9,001 nucleotides of DNA from Rhodospirillales bacterium (GTDB lineage Bacteria; Pseudomonadota; Alphaproteobacteria; Rhodospirillales; Magnetospirillaceae): contig JASHSH010000113.1 of assembly GCA_030040955.1 (NCBI GenBank), positions 1-9,001 on the forward strand, read 5' to 3'. The position numbers and the translations under genes are program-made. The notes under the pieces were generated by a model that saw nothing but the letters and a program-made list of their open reading frames with translations, was not told where the DNA came from and did no database searches. Of the stretch, positions 1 to 7,771 are shown piece after piece (the first letter of the stretch is position 1; every line of letters starts with the position of its first letter).

Positions 1-993
1 GGCCGCGGACAGGTCGCAGAGCGCGCCCACCGCGGCCACGATCTCGGCCGAACCGGGGTAGTAGACCTCGGCCAGCGCCAGGCTGCTGGGCGTGGGGTGG
101 TCAGGCAGACCGATTCGCGCGGGCGGACGCTTCAGCGCATCGAATGCCCGTTCGGTGATCGCGGCAACCACCTCGGCGCCGATGCCGAACTGGCGCCAGC
201 CGGTGTCGCAAACCACGAGGCGCCCGGTCTTGGCCACCGATTCGACCACCGCGTCGAGCCCGAGAGGCCGCAGCACCCGCAGATCGATCACGTCGATCGG
301 ACATCCGACCGCGTCGAGCGCCTTCGCCGCGCGCAGCGCTTCCAGCACCATGTAGGAGGTGGCGACCACGGTCGCCCGGCCGCCCTGGCGCACGGTCTTG
401 GGCCCGTCGAGCGCCACGGTATAGCGCCCCGCCGGCACCGGTCCGGTCACATAGTGCAGCCAGCGGTGCTCCAGGATGATGACGGGATTGTCGTCGTCGA
501 TGGCGGCATGCAGCATGCCCTTGAATTCGTAAGGCGTGGACGGCATCACCACCTTCAGCCCCGGAATATAGGCGAACAGCGCCTCGAGGCTTTGCGAGTG
601 CTGCGGTCCCTGCCCCCAGCCGCGGCCGATCACCATGCGCACGGTCAGGGGAACGCGGTGCTTGCCGCCGGTGACGTAGTGACTCTTCGCGGCGGTGTTG
701 AATAGCTGCTCGAGACAGAGCAGCGCGAAATCGACGCGCTGATGGGTCATCACCGGCCGCTGTCCCATCAGCGCGGAGCCGATGGCGATGCCGGTGAGGC
801 CGTTTTCCGAGACCGGCATCTCGACCACGCGGGTGGGTCCGAATTCGTTCACCAGATCCTTGGTGGTGCCGAAAATGCCCCCCGGATCGGCCACGCCCTC
901 GCCGAGCAGATATACCTCGGGGCGATCGGCCAGCGCCTCCGCCAGCGCCTCGCGTACCGCCTGGGCGGCGGTGATGACGCGCTCAGTCTGCAT
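1..993 (-). CDS. ThDP-dependent E1 beta subunit (PDH/acetoin dehydrogenase E1-beta-like), 3' end cut by window
   Basis: This is the beta half of a two-subunit, thiamine-diphosphate (ThDP) dependent 2-oxoacid dehydrogenase or transketolase-like enzyme, expected in the cytoplasm as an alpha2beta2 heterotetramer. The frame is open from ATG at 993 to the window edge, giving 331 residues. Family members are about 325-340 aa, so little is missing. Visible marks are MPVSENG (residues 59-65), whose Glu should activate the ThDP aminopyrimidine, QGPQHSQSLE (128-137) with the conserved His, and VVMPSTPYE (148-156). The C-terminal transketolase domain starts near residue 200 and includes VIDLRVLRPL (235-244). 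The start overlaps the stop of the alpha gene by 11 nt, which suggests translational coupling and equal subunit supply. The family is clear. The acceptor is unknown, and the sugar-gene context argues against a housekeeping pyruvate dehydrogenase. E2 or E3 genes could still lie beyond the left edge. Confidence 0.93.
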   Translation of the reverse strand, partial: MQTERVITAAQAVREALAEALADRPEVYLLGEGVADPGGIFGTTKDLVNEFGPTRVVEMPVSENGLTGIAIGSALMGQRPVMTHQRVDFALLCLEQLFNTAAKSHYVTGGKHRVPLTVRMVIGRGWGQGPQHSQSLEALFAYIPGLKVVMPSTPYEFKGMLHAAIDDDNPVIILEHRWLHYVTGPVPAGRYTVALDGPKTVRQGGRATVVATSYMVLEALRAAKALDAVGCPIDVIDLRVLRPLGLDAVVESVAKTGRLVVCDTGWRQFGIGAEVVAAITERAFDALKRPPARIGLPDHPTPSSLALAEVYYPGSAEIVAAVGALCDLSAA

Positions 994-1987
994 AGAGCTG
1001 GCTCGCGATGCTGTCGGGCCGGGGGAAGGGCGCGGCTTCGGCGAAGGCGAAGGCGTCCGCGATCTCGGCGGCGATCTCAGCCTCCATCGCCCGCCTGCGA
1101 CTCGCGGCGAGCATGCCGTCCTTCGCCAATCGCTCCCCGAGCAGGCGCACCGGGTCGCGCGCCTTCCAGGACTCGAATTCGGCCTCGGTTCGATAGCCGA
1201 GCGCATTGTCGTAGTTCGGCCCGCAATGCTCGCGCCAGCGATAGGTCTCCGCCAACAGGAACCCGGGTCCTTCGCCCTCGCGCGCCCGTTCCAGCAGCGG
1301 CCGGGCCGCGTTGTGGACTGCGATGGCGTCGTTGCCGTCGACTTCCGTCGCCGGCATGCCGTGCGCGCGCGCCAGCTCCGAGATCGGCCGGCGCGGCTGG
1401 CGTTCGTCGAGCGGCGTATAGACCGAGTAGAGGTTGTTCTCGCAGACGAAGATGGCGGGCAGCTTGTGCAAGGAGGCGAAGTTGGCGCTCTCGTGGAACG
1501 CGCCCTCCTCGACCGAGGCGTCGCCGAGATAGATGATAGCGACGGATCGCTGGCCACGTTGCTTCATCGCCAAGGCGGCGCCGACGCCGACCGGGATCGA
1601 GGCGGCCACGATCGGCAGGCTGAGCAGCATGCCGACCTCGCGGTCGAACAAGTGCATCGACCCGCCGCGTCCGCCGCAGCAACCCGGCTCGCGGCCCATG
1701 ATCTCGCAGAGCATCGCCTTGAGATCGCCGCCCTTGGCCAAATAGTGCGCGTGGCAGCGATGGGTCGACACCGCCTGGTCGGCGGGTCCGAGCAGCGCGG
1801 ACAGGCCGACGGGCACCGCCTCCTGACCGATGGAGAGATGCACCGGACAGCGCATCTTCTCCTGGCTGTAGCGGGCGGCGATCTCCTCCTCGACCATGCG
1901 GATGCGCAGCATGGCGCGGAACAGGCGCACCGGCAGGTCGGCGCCGGTCGCGGCCGCCGCGCGGAGGGCGGACTCGGATCTCGTCAT
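983..1987 (-). CDS. ThDP-dependent E1 alpha subunit (PDH/acetoin dehydrogenase E1-alpha-like)
   Basis: This 334-residue protein is the ThDP/Mg-binding alpha half of the E1 enzyme and pairs with the beta subunit encoded just downstream. It has the N-terminal SIGQEAVPVG segment (52-61), a RGGSMHLFD stretch (107-115), and the ThDP motif from GDASVEEG (155-162) to CENN (182-185). The motif normally begins GDG; here the third residue is Ala. The usual loop GHSxxD is replaced by WREHCGPNYDN (251-261), which suggests a subfamily distinct from classical pyruvate dehydrogenase. I chose ATG at 1987 because the core homology starts shortly after it. A TTG at 2017 would add ten Arg/Gly-rich residues and cannot be excluded. 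The gene follows the kinase fusion by 36 nt. By analogy with AviB1/AviB2 of avilamycin biosynthesis, which install a two-carbon branch on a sugar, it may act on a keto sugar. That role is inference; the fold assignment is firm. Confidence 0.92.
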   Translation of the reverse strand: MTRSESALRAAAATGADLPVRLFRAMLRIRMVEEEIAARYSQEKMRCPVHLSIGQEAVPVGLSALLGPADQAVSTHRCHAHYLAKGGDLKAMLCEIMGREPGCCGGRGGSMHLFDREVGMLLSLPIVAASIPVGVGAALAMKQRGQRSVAIIYLGDASVEEGAFHESANFASLHKLPAIFVCENNLYSVYTPLDERQPRRPISELARAHGMPATEVDGNDAIAVHNAARPLLERAREGEGPGFLLAETYRWREHCGPNYDNALGYRTEAEFESWKARDPVRLLGERLAKDGMLAASRRRAMEAEIAAEIADAFAFAEAAPFPRPDSIASQLYAD

Positions 1988-2023
1988 TGCGTCGCGCCCG
2001 CGCCCTCGCCCATCCAAGTCGCG

Positions 2024-3613
2024 CTATTTGAGCAGCGTGCGAATATGGCGAAGCACATCCACTTTATCCACGGATTGCCGGTGCCCGACGATGCCGACCT
2101 TGATCGCGCCGACGACGTTGCCGATGAATCCCACGATCTCCATGCTTTCGGCGACCGAGGCGAGCGGAGCGGTCACCGCCAGGAACGCGTCGCCTGCGCC
2201 CATGGTGTCGACGATGCGGGTGGAGAAGGCGGGCACCTGCCGGATGCCCTCCTCCTGGTCATAGGTCACGCAACCGGAGCGGCCCTGGGTGACGATGAGC
2301 CGGCCGCAGCCCATGCGATGCGGCAGCAGCTGTCCGGCGACGCTGGCGATCTCGGCATCCTTGTCGGCGACGGCCAGCCGCGCTTCCGGCGCGTCGATGC
2401 ACACATAGTCGGCGCGCGAATATTTCTGGATCAGGTTGTAACCGTGGTTGGCCGAGTTGCTCTGCGTGTTCACCGCCAGGTAACGGCTGTTGTCGATCAG
2501 CGCGCGGCGCAGCCGCGGAGACAGCAGCCCATGGCCGAAATCGGTGACGATGACCACGTCGAACTCGCCGGCGCGGTTGACGATCTCCTCCTCGAAGCTG
2601 TCCTCCAGCACGTCCGGCAGCGGCTTGTCGTTCATATAGTAGATTTCGAACAGCTTGCGCATGAACACGTCGTCGACATAGCGCAGCTTGCGGATGGTCG
2701 GCGCGTCGGAGCGATGCACCGACCATAGCTTCACGTTCGGCTTGAGCGCGGCCTGCGCCACGGACGCGTAATGATCTTGGTCGCCGAAGCAGGTCAGGAC
2801 CTCGACCTCCTTGCAGAAGCTGGCGACGTGGTTGGCGGCGGCGATCACGCCGCCCGCGAATACCTCGTGCGCGCGATATAGCGTGGCGAGAACGAACTCC
2901 TTCGGCGGTTTCCCGAGCGGCGCGACATAGTGGTACTCGTCGATGATGGTCTCGCCGACCACGAGCACGCGCATGTCGGCGAGCCGGTCGAACATGGCCG
3001 AGATCGAATCGCCTATTCCGCGCTGGCGCAGCTCGTCGAGATAGACGCGCGCCTTCGGGTCGCCGATCGCCATGTGCTGGTTGATCAGCGAGGACGAGCT
3101 GAAGGTGATATCGTCGATGAATTCGATGCGGCCGCCGTGCCGCGCCACCGCCTCCTGCTCCTCGACGATCTTGCCGGTCAGATCGTTCTCGACATTCTTG
3201 TATTCGACGCCCTTCACGTAGACGTCGGGTCGCAGCAGCTCGATCACGTTCACCGCCGTCGGCGCATGATTTACCGCGACCCAATCGACGCAGCCCAGCG
3301 CGCCCAGCATCTCTGCGCGGAGTTGCTCGGTGAAGACCGGGCGCGAGGGTCCCTTGTTGACGAACGGGTCGGCGGTCACCGTGACGACCAGCATGTCGCC
3401 CAGGCGCCGGGCGGCCTCCAGGTAGCGGACATGCCCGAGATGGAGCAGGTCGAACACCCCATGCGCGAGGACCACGCCGCGGCCCTCGCGCCGCGCCTGG
3501 TCCGCCAAAGCGGCGAGTTCGTCGAGCCGCCGGATCTTCGATCGGGCCGCCGAACCGCCGCCCGGATTGCCGAAATCGTTCGCCACCAGACCTACGCCCC
3601 CATGCCCCACCAT
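2024..3613 (-). CDS. Bifunctional cytidylyltransferase-like / PfkB sugar kinase fusion (HldE-like domains, reversed order)
   Basis: This protein of about 529 residues joins two sugar-activating domains. Residues about 40-185 form a nucleotidyltransferase with AHGVFDLLHLGH (50-61, catalytic HxGH) and LLRPDVYVKGVEY (126-138), which matches the HldE C-terminal domain pattern; FSSSSLI (171-177) resembles the family's late Ser/Thr motif. Residues about 214-529 form a PfkB kinase opening with VLVVGETIIDEY, with a GG pair near 254 and DTMGAGDAF (469-477) carrying the catalytic Asp. It probably phosphorylates a sugar and couples a sugar phosphate to a nucleotide, like HldE (ADP-heptose), but HldE has the kinase first. 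No gmhA or gmhB homologue is visible here, so a heptose substrate is not assumed. ATG at 3613 is the first ATG in frame. A TTG at 3718 would overlap the upstream gene by 44 nt, and GTG at 3586 is another option. Confidence 0.88.
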   Translation of the reverse strand: MVGHGGVGLVANDFGNPGGGSAARSKIRRLDELAALADQARREGRGVVLAHGVFDLLHLGHVRYLEAARRLGDMLVVTVTADPFVNKGPSRPVFTEQLRAEMLGALGCVDWVAVNHAPTAVNVIELLRPDVYVKGVEYKNVENDLTGKIVEEQEAVARHGGRIEFIDDITFSSSSLINQHMAIGDPKARVYLDELRQRGIGDSISAMFDRLADMRVLVVGETIIDEYHYVAPLGKPPKEFVLATLYRAHEVFAGGVIAAANHVASFCKEVEVLTCFGDQDHYASVAQAALKPNVKLWSVHRSDAPTIRKLRYVDDVFMRKLFEIYYMNDKPLPDVLEDSFEEEIVNRAGEFDVVIVTDFGHGLLSPRLRRALIDNSRYLAVNTQSNSANHGYNLIQKYSRADYVCIDAPEARLAVADKDAEIASVAGQLLPHRMGCGRLIVTQGRSGCVTYDQEEGIRQVPAFSTRIVDTMGAGDAFLAVTAPLASVAESMEIVGFIGNVVGAIKVGIVGHRQSVDKVDVLRHIRTLLK

Positions 3614-3674
3614 TGCGACGGCGGAGAATACTCCGCGCGCACGCGACCTGCCAACCGATCCGCCCGATCCGTCC

Positions 3675-4709
3675 TCATCGCGGCAACTTGTCGCCGCTTT
3701 CGGCCCGCGGCCTGCCAAGATGCTCGAACCACGCCTTGGTCGAGGTGGCGATGCTGGCCGGGTCCCAAAGCGGGGCGTCGCGCCAATATTCTATGTTGGC
3801 GAGCACCTTGGCGACGCCTTGCTCGAAGCTCACCTCGGGCGCCCAGCCGAGATCGGCCTGGATGCGCGAAATATCGGCCCAGGTGCAGTCGGGCTCGCCC
3901 GGCCGTTTTGGGATGTAGACGACGGGCCCGCCGAGCAGCTCGACTAGACGATTGACCGATTGCGGATTGCCCGCGCCCACATTCCAGACCCGGCCGACCA
4001 GCGGCGTCTCCGCGGCCGCGAGGAACGCCCGCGCGACATCGGTCACGTAGAGGAAGTCGCGCCGCTGCGTCCCATCCCCCACCACGGTGAACGGCGCGCC
4101 CGCAAGTTTCTGCCGGAGGAACACGCCGAACACCGCGCCATACACGCCCGAGGTGCGCGAGCGGGTGCCGTAGGCGTTGAAGATGCGGATCGAGTTGACC
4201 GGCAGCCCGTACACCTTGTGCCAGTGGAGGCAGGCCTGTTCGCCGACATTCTTGCTGAACGCATACGGGTGCTCGGGACGGATCGGGTGGTCTTCGCGGG
4301 TCGGCACCTCGGCGAGGCCGTAACAGGACGAAGAGGCGGCATAGACGAACTTGCGCAAGGAGGCGCCGGCGGCGCGCGCGCATTCCAGCATGCGCATGGT
4401 GCCGAGCGCGTTGACGGAGGCGTATTCGAACGGATTTTCGATCGAGGGCACCAGATCGCCGATGCCGCCGAAATGGAAGACGCAGTCGGCGTCGGCGAAC
4501 AGCGGATCGCCCGGCTCGAAGCCGCGAATGTCGCGCTCGGCGAGCGTCAAGCGAGCTTCGCCCCGATGATGCTCGAGATTGGCGCGCCGGCCGCCCGAGA
4601 GATTGTCGATCACCCGCACTGACATGCCGCGGGCGAGGCACAGATCCACCATGTGGCTGCCGATGAAGCCGGCGCCGCCGGTGACGATGGCGATGGGCGG
4701 GCGCGCCAT
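3675..4709 (-). CDS. NAD-dependent epimerase/dehydratase (extended SDR, GalE-like nucleotide-sugar enzyme)
   Basis: This 344-residue extended short-chain dehydrogenase acts on a nucleotide sugar in the cytoplasm, probably through a 4-keto intermediate. Visible marks are the Rossmann motif GGAGFIG (11-17), Asp35 after beta-2 as expected for NAD, the catalytic SSSCYG segment (126-131) and YAFSK (149-153, Tyr-x3-Lys). GDGTQRRDFLYVTDV (211-225) is typical of GalE, WbpP and UDP-glucuronate-processing relatives. The length is normal for the family. The C-terminal tail after about residue 310 (DAPLWDPASI onward) runs past the end of a minimal GalE core. The gene starts 7 nt after the preceding SDR gene ends, so the two are almost certainly cotranscribed. 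No strong Shine-Dalgarno sequence is visible, which fits translational coupling. Epimerase, dehydratase and decarboxylase activities cannot be told apart from sequence alone. Confidence 0.92.
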   Translation of the reverse strand: MARPPIAIVTGGAGFIGSHMVDLCLARGMSVRVIDNLSGGRRANLEHHRGEARLTLAERDIRGFEPGDPLFADADCVFHFGGIGDLVPSIENPFEYASVNALGTMRMLECARAAGASLRKFVYAASSSCYGLAEVPTREDHPIRPEHPYAFSKNVGEQACLHWHKVYGLPVNSIRIFNAYGTRSRTSGVYGAVFGVFLRQKLAGAPFTVVGDGTQRRDFLYVTDVARAFLAAAETPLVGRVWNVGAGNPQSVNRLVELLGGPVVYIPKRPGEPDCTWADISRIQADLGWAPEVSFEQGVAKVLANIEYWRDAPLWDPASIATSTKAWFEHLGRPRAESGDKLPR

Positions 4710-4716
4710 TGCGGGT

Positions 4717-5721
4717 TCAGGTCGCGTTGATCAGCTTAAGCTTCTTGACGTTGAAGTAGTTCGCGTCGTCGAACGAATCCGGCAGCAGGCCCTGCGCGAA
4801 GGCCTTGACCAGGTCGCGCACCGCATCCTCGACGCTGAAGCGCGGCGCGAAGCCGAGCTCGGCCCGGATCTTGTCGGAATTGATCTGATAGCTGCGCGGG
4901 TCGTCGGAGGGCGCCACGTCGATGGCGATCGGCGCACGGTCCTTGTCCTGCTCCTCAACGACGCTCTTCACGATCTCGGCGATGCGCAGGATGGAAAGGT
5001 TCTGAAACCCGCAATTGTAGGTGCGGCGATCGATCCGCTCGTCCGGCAGTTCCAACAGCATCTTATATGCGTCGACCATGTCGAGAATGTGCAGGTTCGG
5101 GCGTTTCTGCGCGCCACCGAACACCGTGATGCGTCCCTTGTTGACGGCATGGTTGGTCAGGATGTTGACCGACAGATCGAGGCGGCAACGCGGCGAGTAG
5201 CCGCACACCGTGGCCGGGCGGATGGTCACCCAGGCGAAGCCTGGATCGTTGAATGCCTGGAGCTGCTCCTCGCATTCCCATTTGTAGCGGTTGTAGAGCG
5301 TGATCGGGATTTTGGGATGGTCCTCGAATACGTCCGGGGATTCCGAGACGCCGTAGACCGAGCTGGTGGAAGCGTTGATGAGCCGTCGGACGCCGGCATC
5401 GCGGAATACGCGCAGCATCGGTGCGAAGGCGTCGCGATTGATCGAGGTGCTCAGCCGCTCGTCGAGCGCGAACGAGGTATCGTTCGAGATGCAGGCGAGA
5501 TGAATGACCGCGTCGCATCCGCGGGCCGCCTCTGCCAGCAGGCCGGTGTCGCGGATGTCGCCCTTGACGATCTCCAGCCATGGATGCGGCGCGAAGCGCG
5601 CGCCGAACCAGAGCGTGTCGTACACGACCACCGCGTATCCATGCGCGAGAAGCTGCGGCACGAGCACATGGCCGACATAGCCGGCACCCCCGGTGACTAG
5701 TATCCGCTTGAACCGCTGCAT
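4717..5721 (-). CDS. NAD-dependent epimerase/dehydratase family protein (extended SDR)
   Basis: This is a second extended SDR of 334 residues, distinct from its downstream neighbour. It shows GGAGYVG (11-17) for NAD(P) binding, Asp35 at the end of beta-2, NASTSSVYG (116-124) with the catalytic Ser/Thr, and YNRYK (143-147) as the Tyr-x3-Lys pair. RPATVCGYSPR (168-178) and LHILDMVDAY (210-219) are usual substrate-domain segments. The first line of the catalytic region (LACISND, 75-81) differs from the GalE type, so it may be a dehydratase, 4-ketoreductase or epimerase of another NDP-sugar. It is the first of five closely spaced minus-strand genes that include the kinase fusion and the E1 pair, which places it in synthesis of a modified sugar. 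ATG at 5721 gives the normal N-terminus directly before the Rossmann motif. The GGTGGGG stretch just upstream is at most a weak ribosome-binding site. Confidence 0.92.
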   Translation of the reverse strand: MQRFKRILVTGGAGYVGHVLVPQLLAHGYAVVVYDTLWFGARFAPHPWLEIVKGDIRDTGLLAEAARGCDAVIHLACISNDTSFALDERLSTSINRDAFAPMLRVFRDAGVRRLINASTSSVYGVSESPDVFEDHPKIPITLYNRYKWECEEQLQAFNDPGFAWVTIRPATVCGYSPRCRLDLSVNILTNHAVNKGRITVFGGAQKRPNLHILDMVDAYKMLLELPDERIDRRTYNCGFQNLSILRIAEIVKSVVEEQDKDRAPIAIDVAPSDDPRSYQINSDKIRAELGFAPRFSVEDAVRDLVKAFAQGLLPDSFDDANYFNVKKLKLINAT

Positions 5722-5779
5722 CGTGCGCCGACCCCACCCAAACCCAGCCGAGCTCGCGAAAATCCCGGCCCCGTTTAAG

Positions 5780-5807
5780 CCGTTATGCCCTCCCGTTCAA
5801 GCGTCAA
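5780..5807 (-). promoter_or_regulatory. Possible promoter for the sugar operon in the 92-nt gap before 5721
   Basis: The gap between the exporter stop and the first SDR start (5722-5813) holds, on the minus strand, TTGACG (5807-5802), five of six matches to a -35 box. At a 16-nt spacing the next hexamer is TAACGG (5785-5780). A CATAAC hexamer (5787-5782) matches TATAAT better but sits only 14 nt away. The -10 is therefore poor and the call is tentative. The operon could instead be read through from the exporter gene. No clear terminator hairpin was seen in this gap. Confidence 0.22.
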
Positions 5808-5813
5808 GGAAAC

Positions 5814-7616
5814 CTAGGACGCGGCGGCGACCAGCTTGCGGAAACCCGGCGAGGCACCCAGCAACTCGTCATAGGTGCCGGACGCGACGATGCGCCCGCG
5901 ATCCAGATAGTAGAGCCGGTCGCAACCACGCACCGTGCTCAGCCGATGGGCGATGATGACGGTGGTGACCTGCCGGTGCAGCGAATCGAGCGCGTCCATG
6001 ATCTCGCGCTCGGTCGCCGTGTCGAGTGCCGAAGTCGCCTCGTCCAACACCATGAAGGCGCGGCCGTAATAGATCGCGCGCGCGATGCCGATACGCTGCC
6101 GCTGCCCCCCCGACAGCGCGGCGCCGCGCTCGCCGACGCGGGTATCCAGCCCGCGCGGCAGCCGCGCGACCACGTCGCCGAGGCGGGACAGGTCGATCGC
6201 GCGGTCGAGCCGCTCGCGGTCGATTTCCTCCGCCTGCGTGCCGAGCGCGATATTGCTGCGCAACGTGTCATCGGTGATGAACACGTCCTGCGGCACGAAA
6301 GCGACGGAGCGGCGCCAGCGCTTCACATTGTCCACCACCGCCAAACCATCGATCGCGAAGACTCCCTCGCGGGGCAGGAGCAGGCCGAGGAGCAGGTTGC
6401 CGAGCGTGGTCTTGCCGCTGCCGGTGGGGCCGACCAGGCCGATCGATTCGCCCGGCCGGATGTCGAGCGATACATTGGCGATCTGGTCCTCGTCGCGGCC
6501 GGGATAACGGAAGCTGGCATCGCGCAGGACCAGGCCGGACTGGAACGGCAGCGGGGCCGGACGCGGCCCGGTCTCGCCGACCTCGAGACGCGCGTTGCCG
6601 CCCTGTCGGGCGCGGGCGATGAAACCTTGCACGTCGCCCAGCGCGCGATCGCCGTAGGCCAGGATATTGAACATGTAGATGGTCTGATTCACCGCCGGAA
6701 TCAGTCGGCTGGCCGCGGCCACCAGGGCGGTGAGGAACGGGATCAGCGCGATCACGTCCCGCCCCATCAGCGCGAGCAGGATCAGGCTGCCGGAAATCGC
6801 CGTGATCAAGACGACTTCGAGGAAATAGCGCGGCAGGTCGGGCACGAAATAGAACATCTTCTGGATGCCCGAGCCGCGCCGGGTCTCGCGGTCGACGGCA
6901 TCGACGAAATAGTCGGCGACGTCGTAGAGCTTGATCTCGCGGATGGCGCCGTGCGCGGCGCCGTACAGCGTCAGCAGACTTCGGTCGATCTCCTCGTAGT
7001 CGGCGCCGTAACGCTTGAGTCTCGTCCTGGTCAGCGCGACGAACGCCACGCCGGCCGCGGCCAGGGCGAGCACGCCGAAGGTCAGAACCGGCTGGAGGAC
7101 GAACATCGTGCCGATCAGCGAGACGATGACGACGATGCTTCCGGCGATGCGAATGTAGGGCGTCAATACGTGCTGGACGACCCGCTCGACCGCCCGCATG
7201 ACGGCGATCACCTCGGCCGAGGACAGGCCGACGAAGTCGACGTATTCGCGCGCCAGGATCGATTCGAACAGGCGCTTGGCCATGTTGTCGCGCTCGCGCC
7301 ACAGCACGTCGAGCGAGAGGTAGTTCACGGCCACCGCGATCAGGTTCTTGAGCAGGTAGAAGAGAATCACGGCCGAGAAGAAGAACACGGCCCGGCGGCC
7401 GGAATCGCCGAAGTGGAGGTATCCGTCGAGCCAGCGGTAGAGCGCGAATTGCGCGAGCCGCGAGGGTTCGAGCGTCGCCTGCACCGCGACCAGCAGCACC
7501 CCGAGGCCCAGGCCTTCCAACACCGAGGTTACGGCGACCACCAGCGCGACCCCGGCGGCCCGCAGTTTGGTGCGCCGATCGACGACGTCGAGCATCTTGC
7601 GGAAGGTGCCGCTCAT
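5814..7616 (-). CDS. ABC exporter / flippase, TMD-NBD half-transporter (MsbA/PglK-type)
   Basis: This 600-residue inner-membrane protein has a transmembrane domain fused to an ATPase domain and should work as a homodimer. Hydrophobic segments lie near residues 18-46, 76-98, 152-176, 178-196, 265-285 and 288-303, giving the usual six-helix type IV exporter layout. The ATPase shows Walker A GPTGSGKT (396-403), Q-loop Gln443, signature LSGGQ (501-505), Walker B FMVLDE (521-526), D-loop SALD and switch His557, so it looks fully active. Members of this family flip lipid A core (MsbA) or lipid-linked oligosaccharide (PglK). The adjacent sugar and glycosyltransferase genes suggest export of a lipid-linked glycan, but a peptide or other lipid substrate is not excluded. 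ATG at 7616 is preceded by GGAA at about 6 nt. It is the first gene of the minus-strand arm, diverging from the glycosyltransferase at 7882 across 265 nt. Confidence 0.93.
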   Translation of the reverse strand: MSGTFRKMLDVVDRRTKLRAAGVALVVAVTSVLEGLGLGVLLVAVQATLEPSRLAQFALYRWLDGYLHFGDSGRRAVFFFSAVILFYLLKNLIAVAVNYLSLDVLWRERDNMAKRLFESILAREYVDFVGLSSAEVIAVMRAVERVVQHVLTPYIRIAGSIVVIVSLIGTMFVLQPVLTFGVLALAAAGVAFVALTRTRLKRYGADYEEIDRSLLTLYGAAHGAIREIKLYDVADYFVDAVDRETRRGSGIQKMFYFVPDLPRYFLEVVLITAISGSLILLALMGRDVIALIPFLTALVAAASRLIPAVNQTIYMFNILAYGDRALGDVQGFIARARQGGNARLEVGETGPRPAPLPFQSGLVLRDASFRYPGRDEDQIANVSLDIRPGESIGLVGPTGSGKTTLGNLLLGLLLPREGVFAIDGLAVVDNVKRWRRSVAFVPQDVFITDDTLRSNIALGTQAEEIDRERLDRAIDLSRLGDVVARLPRGLDTRVGERGAALSGGQRQRIGIARAIYYGRAFMVLDEATSALDTATEREIMDALDSLHRQVTTVIIAHRLSTVRGCDRLYYLDRGRIVASGTYDELLGASPGFRKLVAAAS

Positions 7617-7725
7617 GCAGCGTTCCGCGCGACGGGCGGCGCGGCGGTCTGTAGGAGCGGGTCGATCACTGGAAACGAGCGGGCAGGCATCTGGACATCA
7701 CGGGGCGGCACTGTAGCAACAGGAT

Positions 7726-7758
7726 GGCGGACGGCATAGCCGCGCGTCTCCGTCCGCC
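7726..7758. repeat. GC-rich inverted repeat in the divergent intergenic region
   Basis: GGCGGACGG (7726-7734) and CCGTCCGCC (7750-7758) form a perfect 9-bp inverted repeat around a 15-nt spacer. It lies in the 265-nt region between the divergent exporter and glycosyltransferase genes, upstream of the TTGACA box at 7799 and about 110 nt before the exporter start. There is no T-run, so an intrinsic terminator is unlikely. It could be an operator, a leader hairpin of the exporter transcript, or chance in GC-rich DNA. The rest of 7617-7771 shows no other structure I can support. Confidence 0.4.
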
Positions 7759-7771
7759 GCCGCCCTGCGCC

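Noticed and set aside
97..705. Plus-strand open frame opposite the E1 beta gene
   Set aside because: The minus-strand frame matches the E1 beta family along its whole length. This frame has no domain signal.
782..2728. Long plus-strand open frame of about 648 codons opposite the E1 alpha and kinase-fusion genes
   Set aside because: It spans two genes with clear catalytic motifs on the other strand, crosses their boundary and has no recognisable domain. Long antisense frames are expected in GC-rich DNA with strong third-position bias.
2024..3613. Assignment of the kinase fusion as hldE
   Set aside because: The domain order is reversed and no other heptose pathway gene is seen, so a gene symbol would overstate the evidence.
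5946..7739. Plus-strand open frame of about 597 codons opposite the ABC exporter
   Set aside because: The minus strand carries every expected ABC motif in order. The plus-strand product is low-complexity, rich in Arg, Asp, Gln and His, with no family pattern, so it is a shadow.
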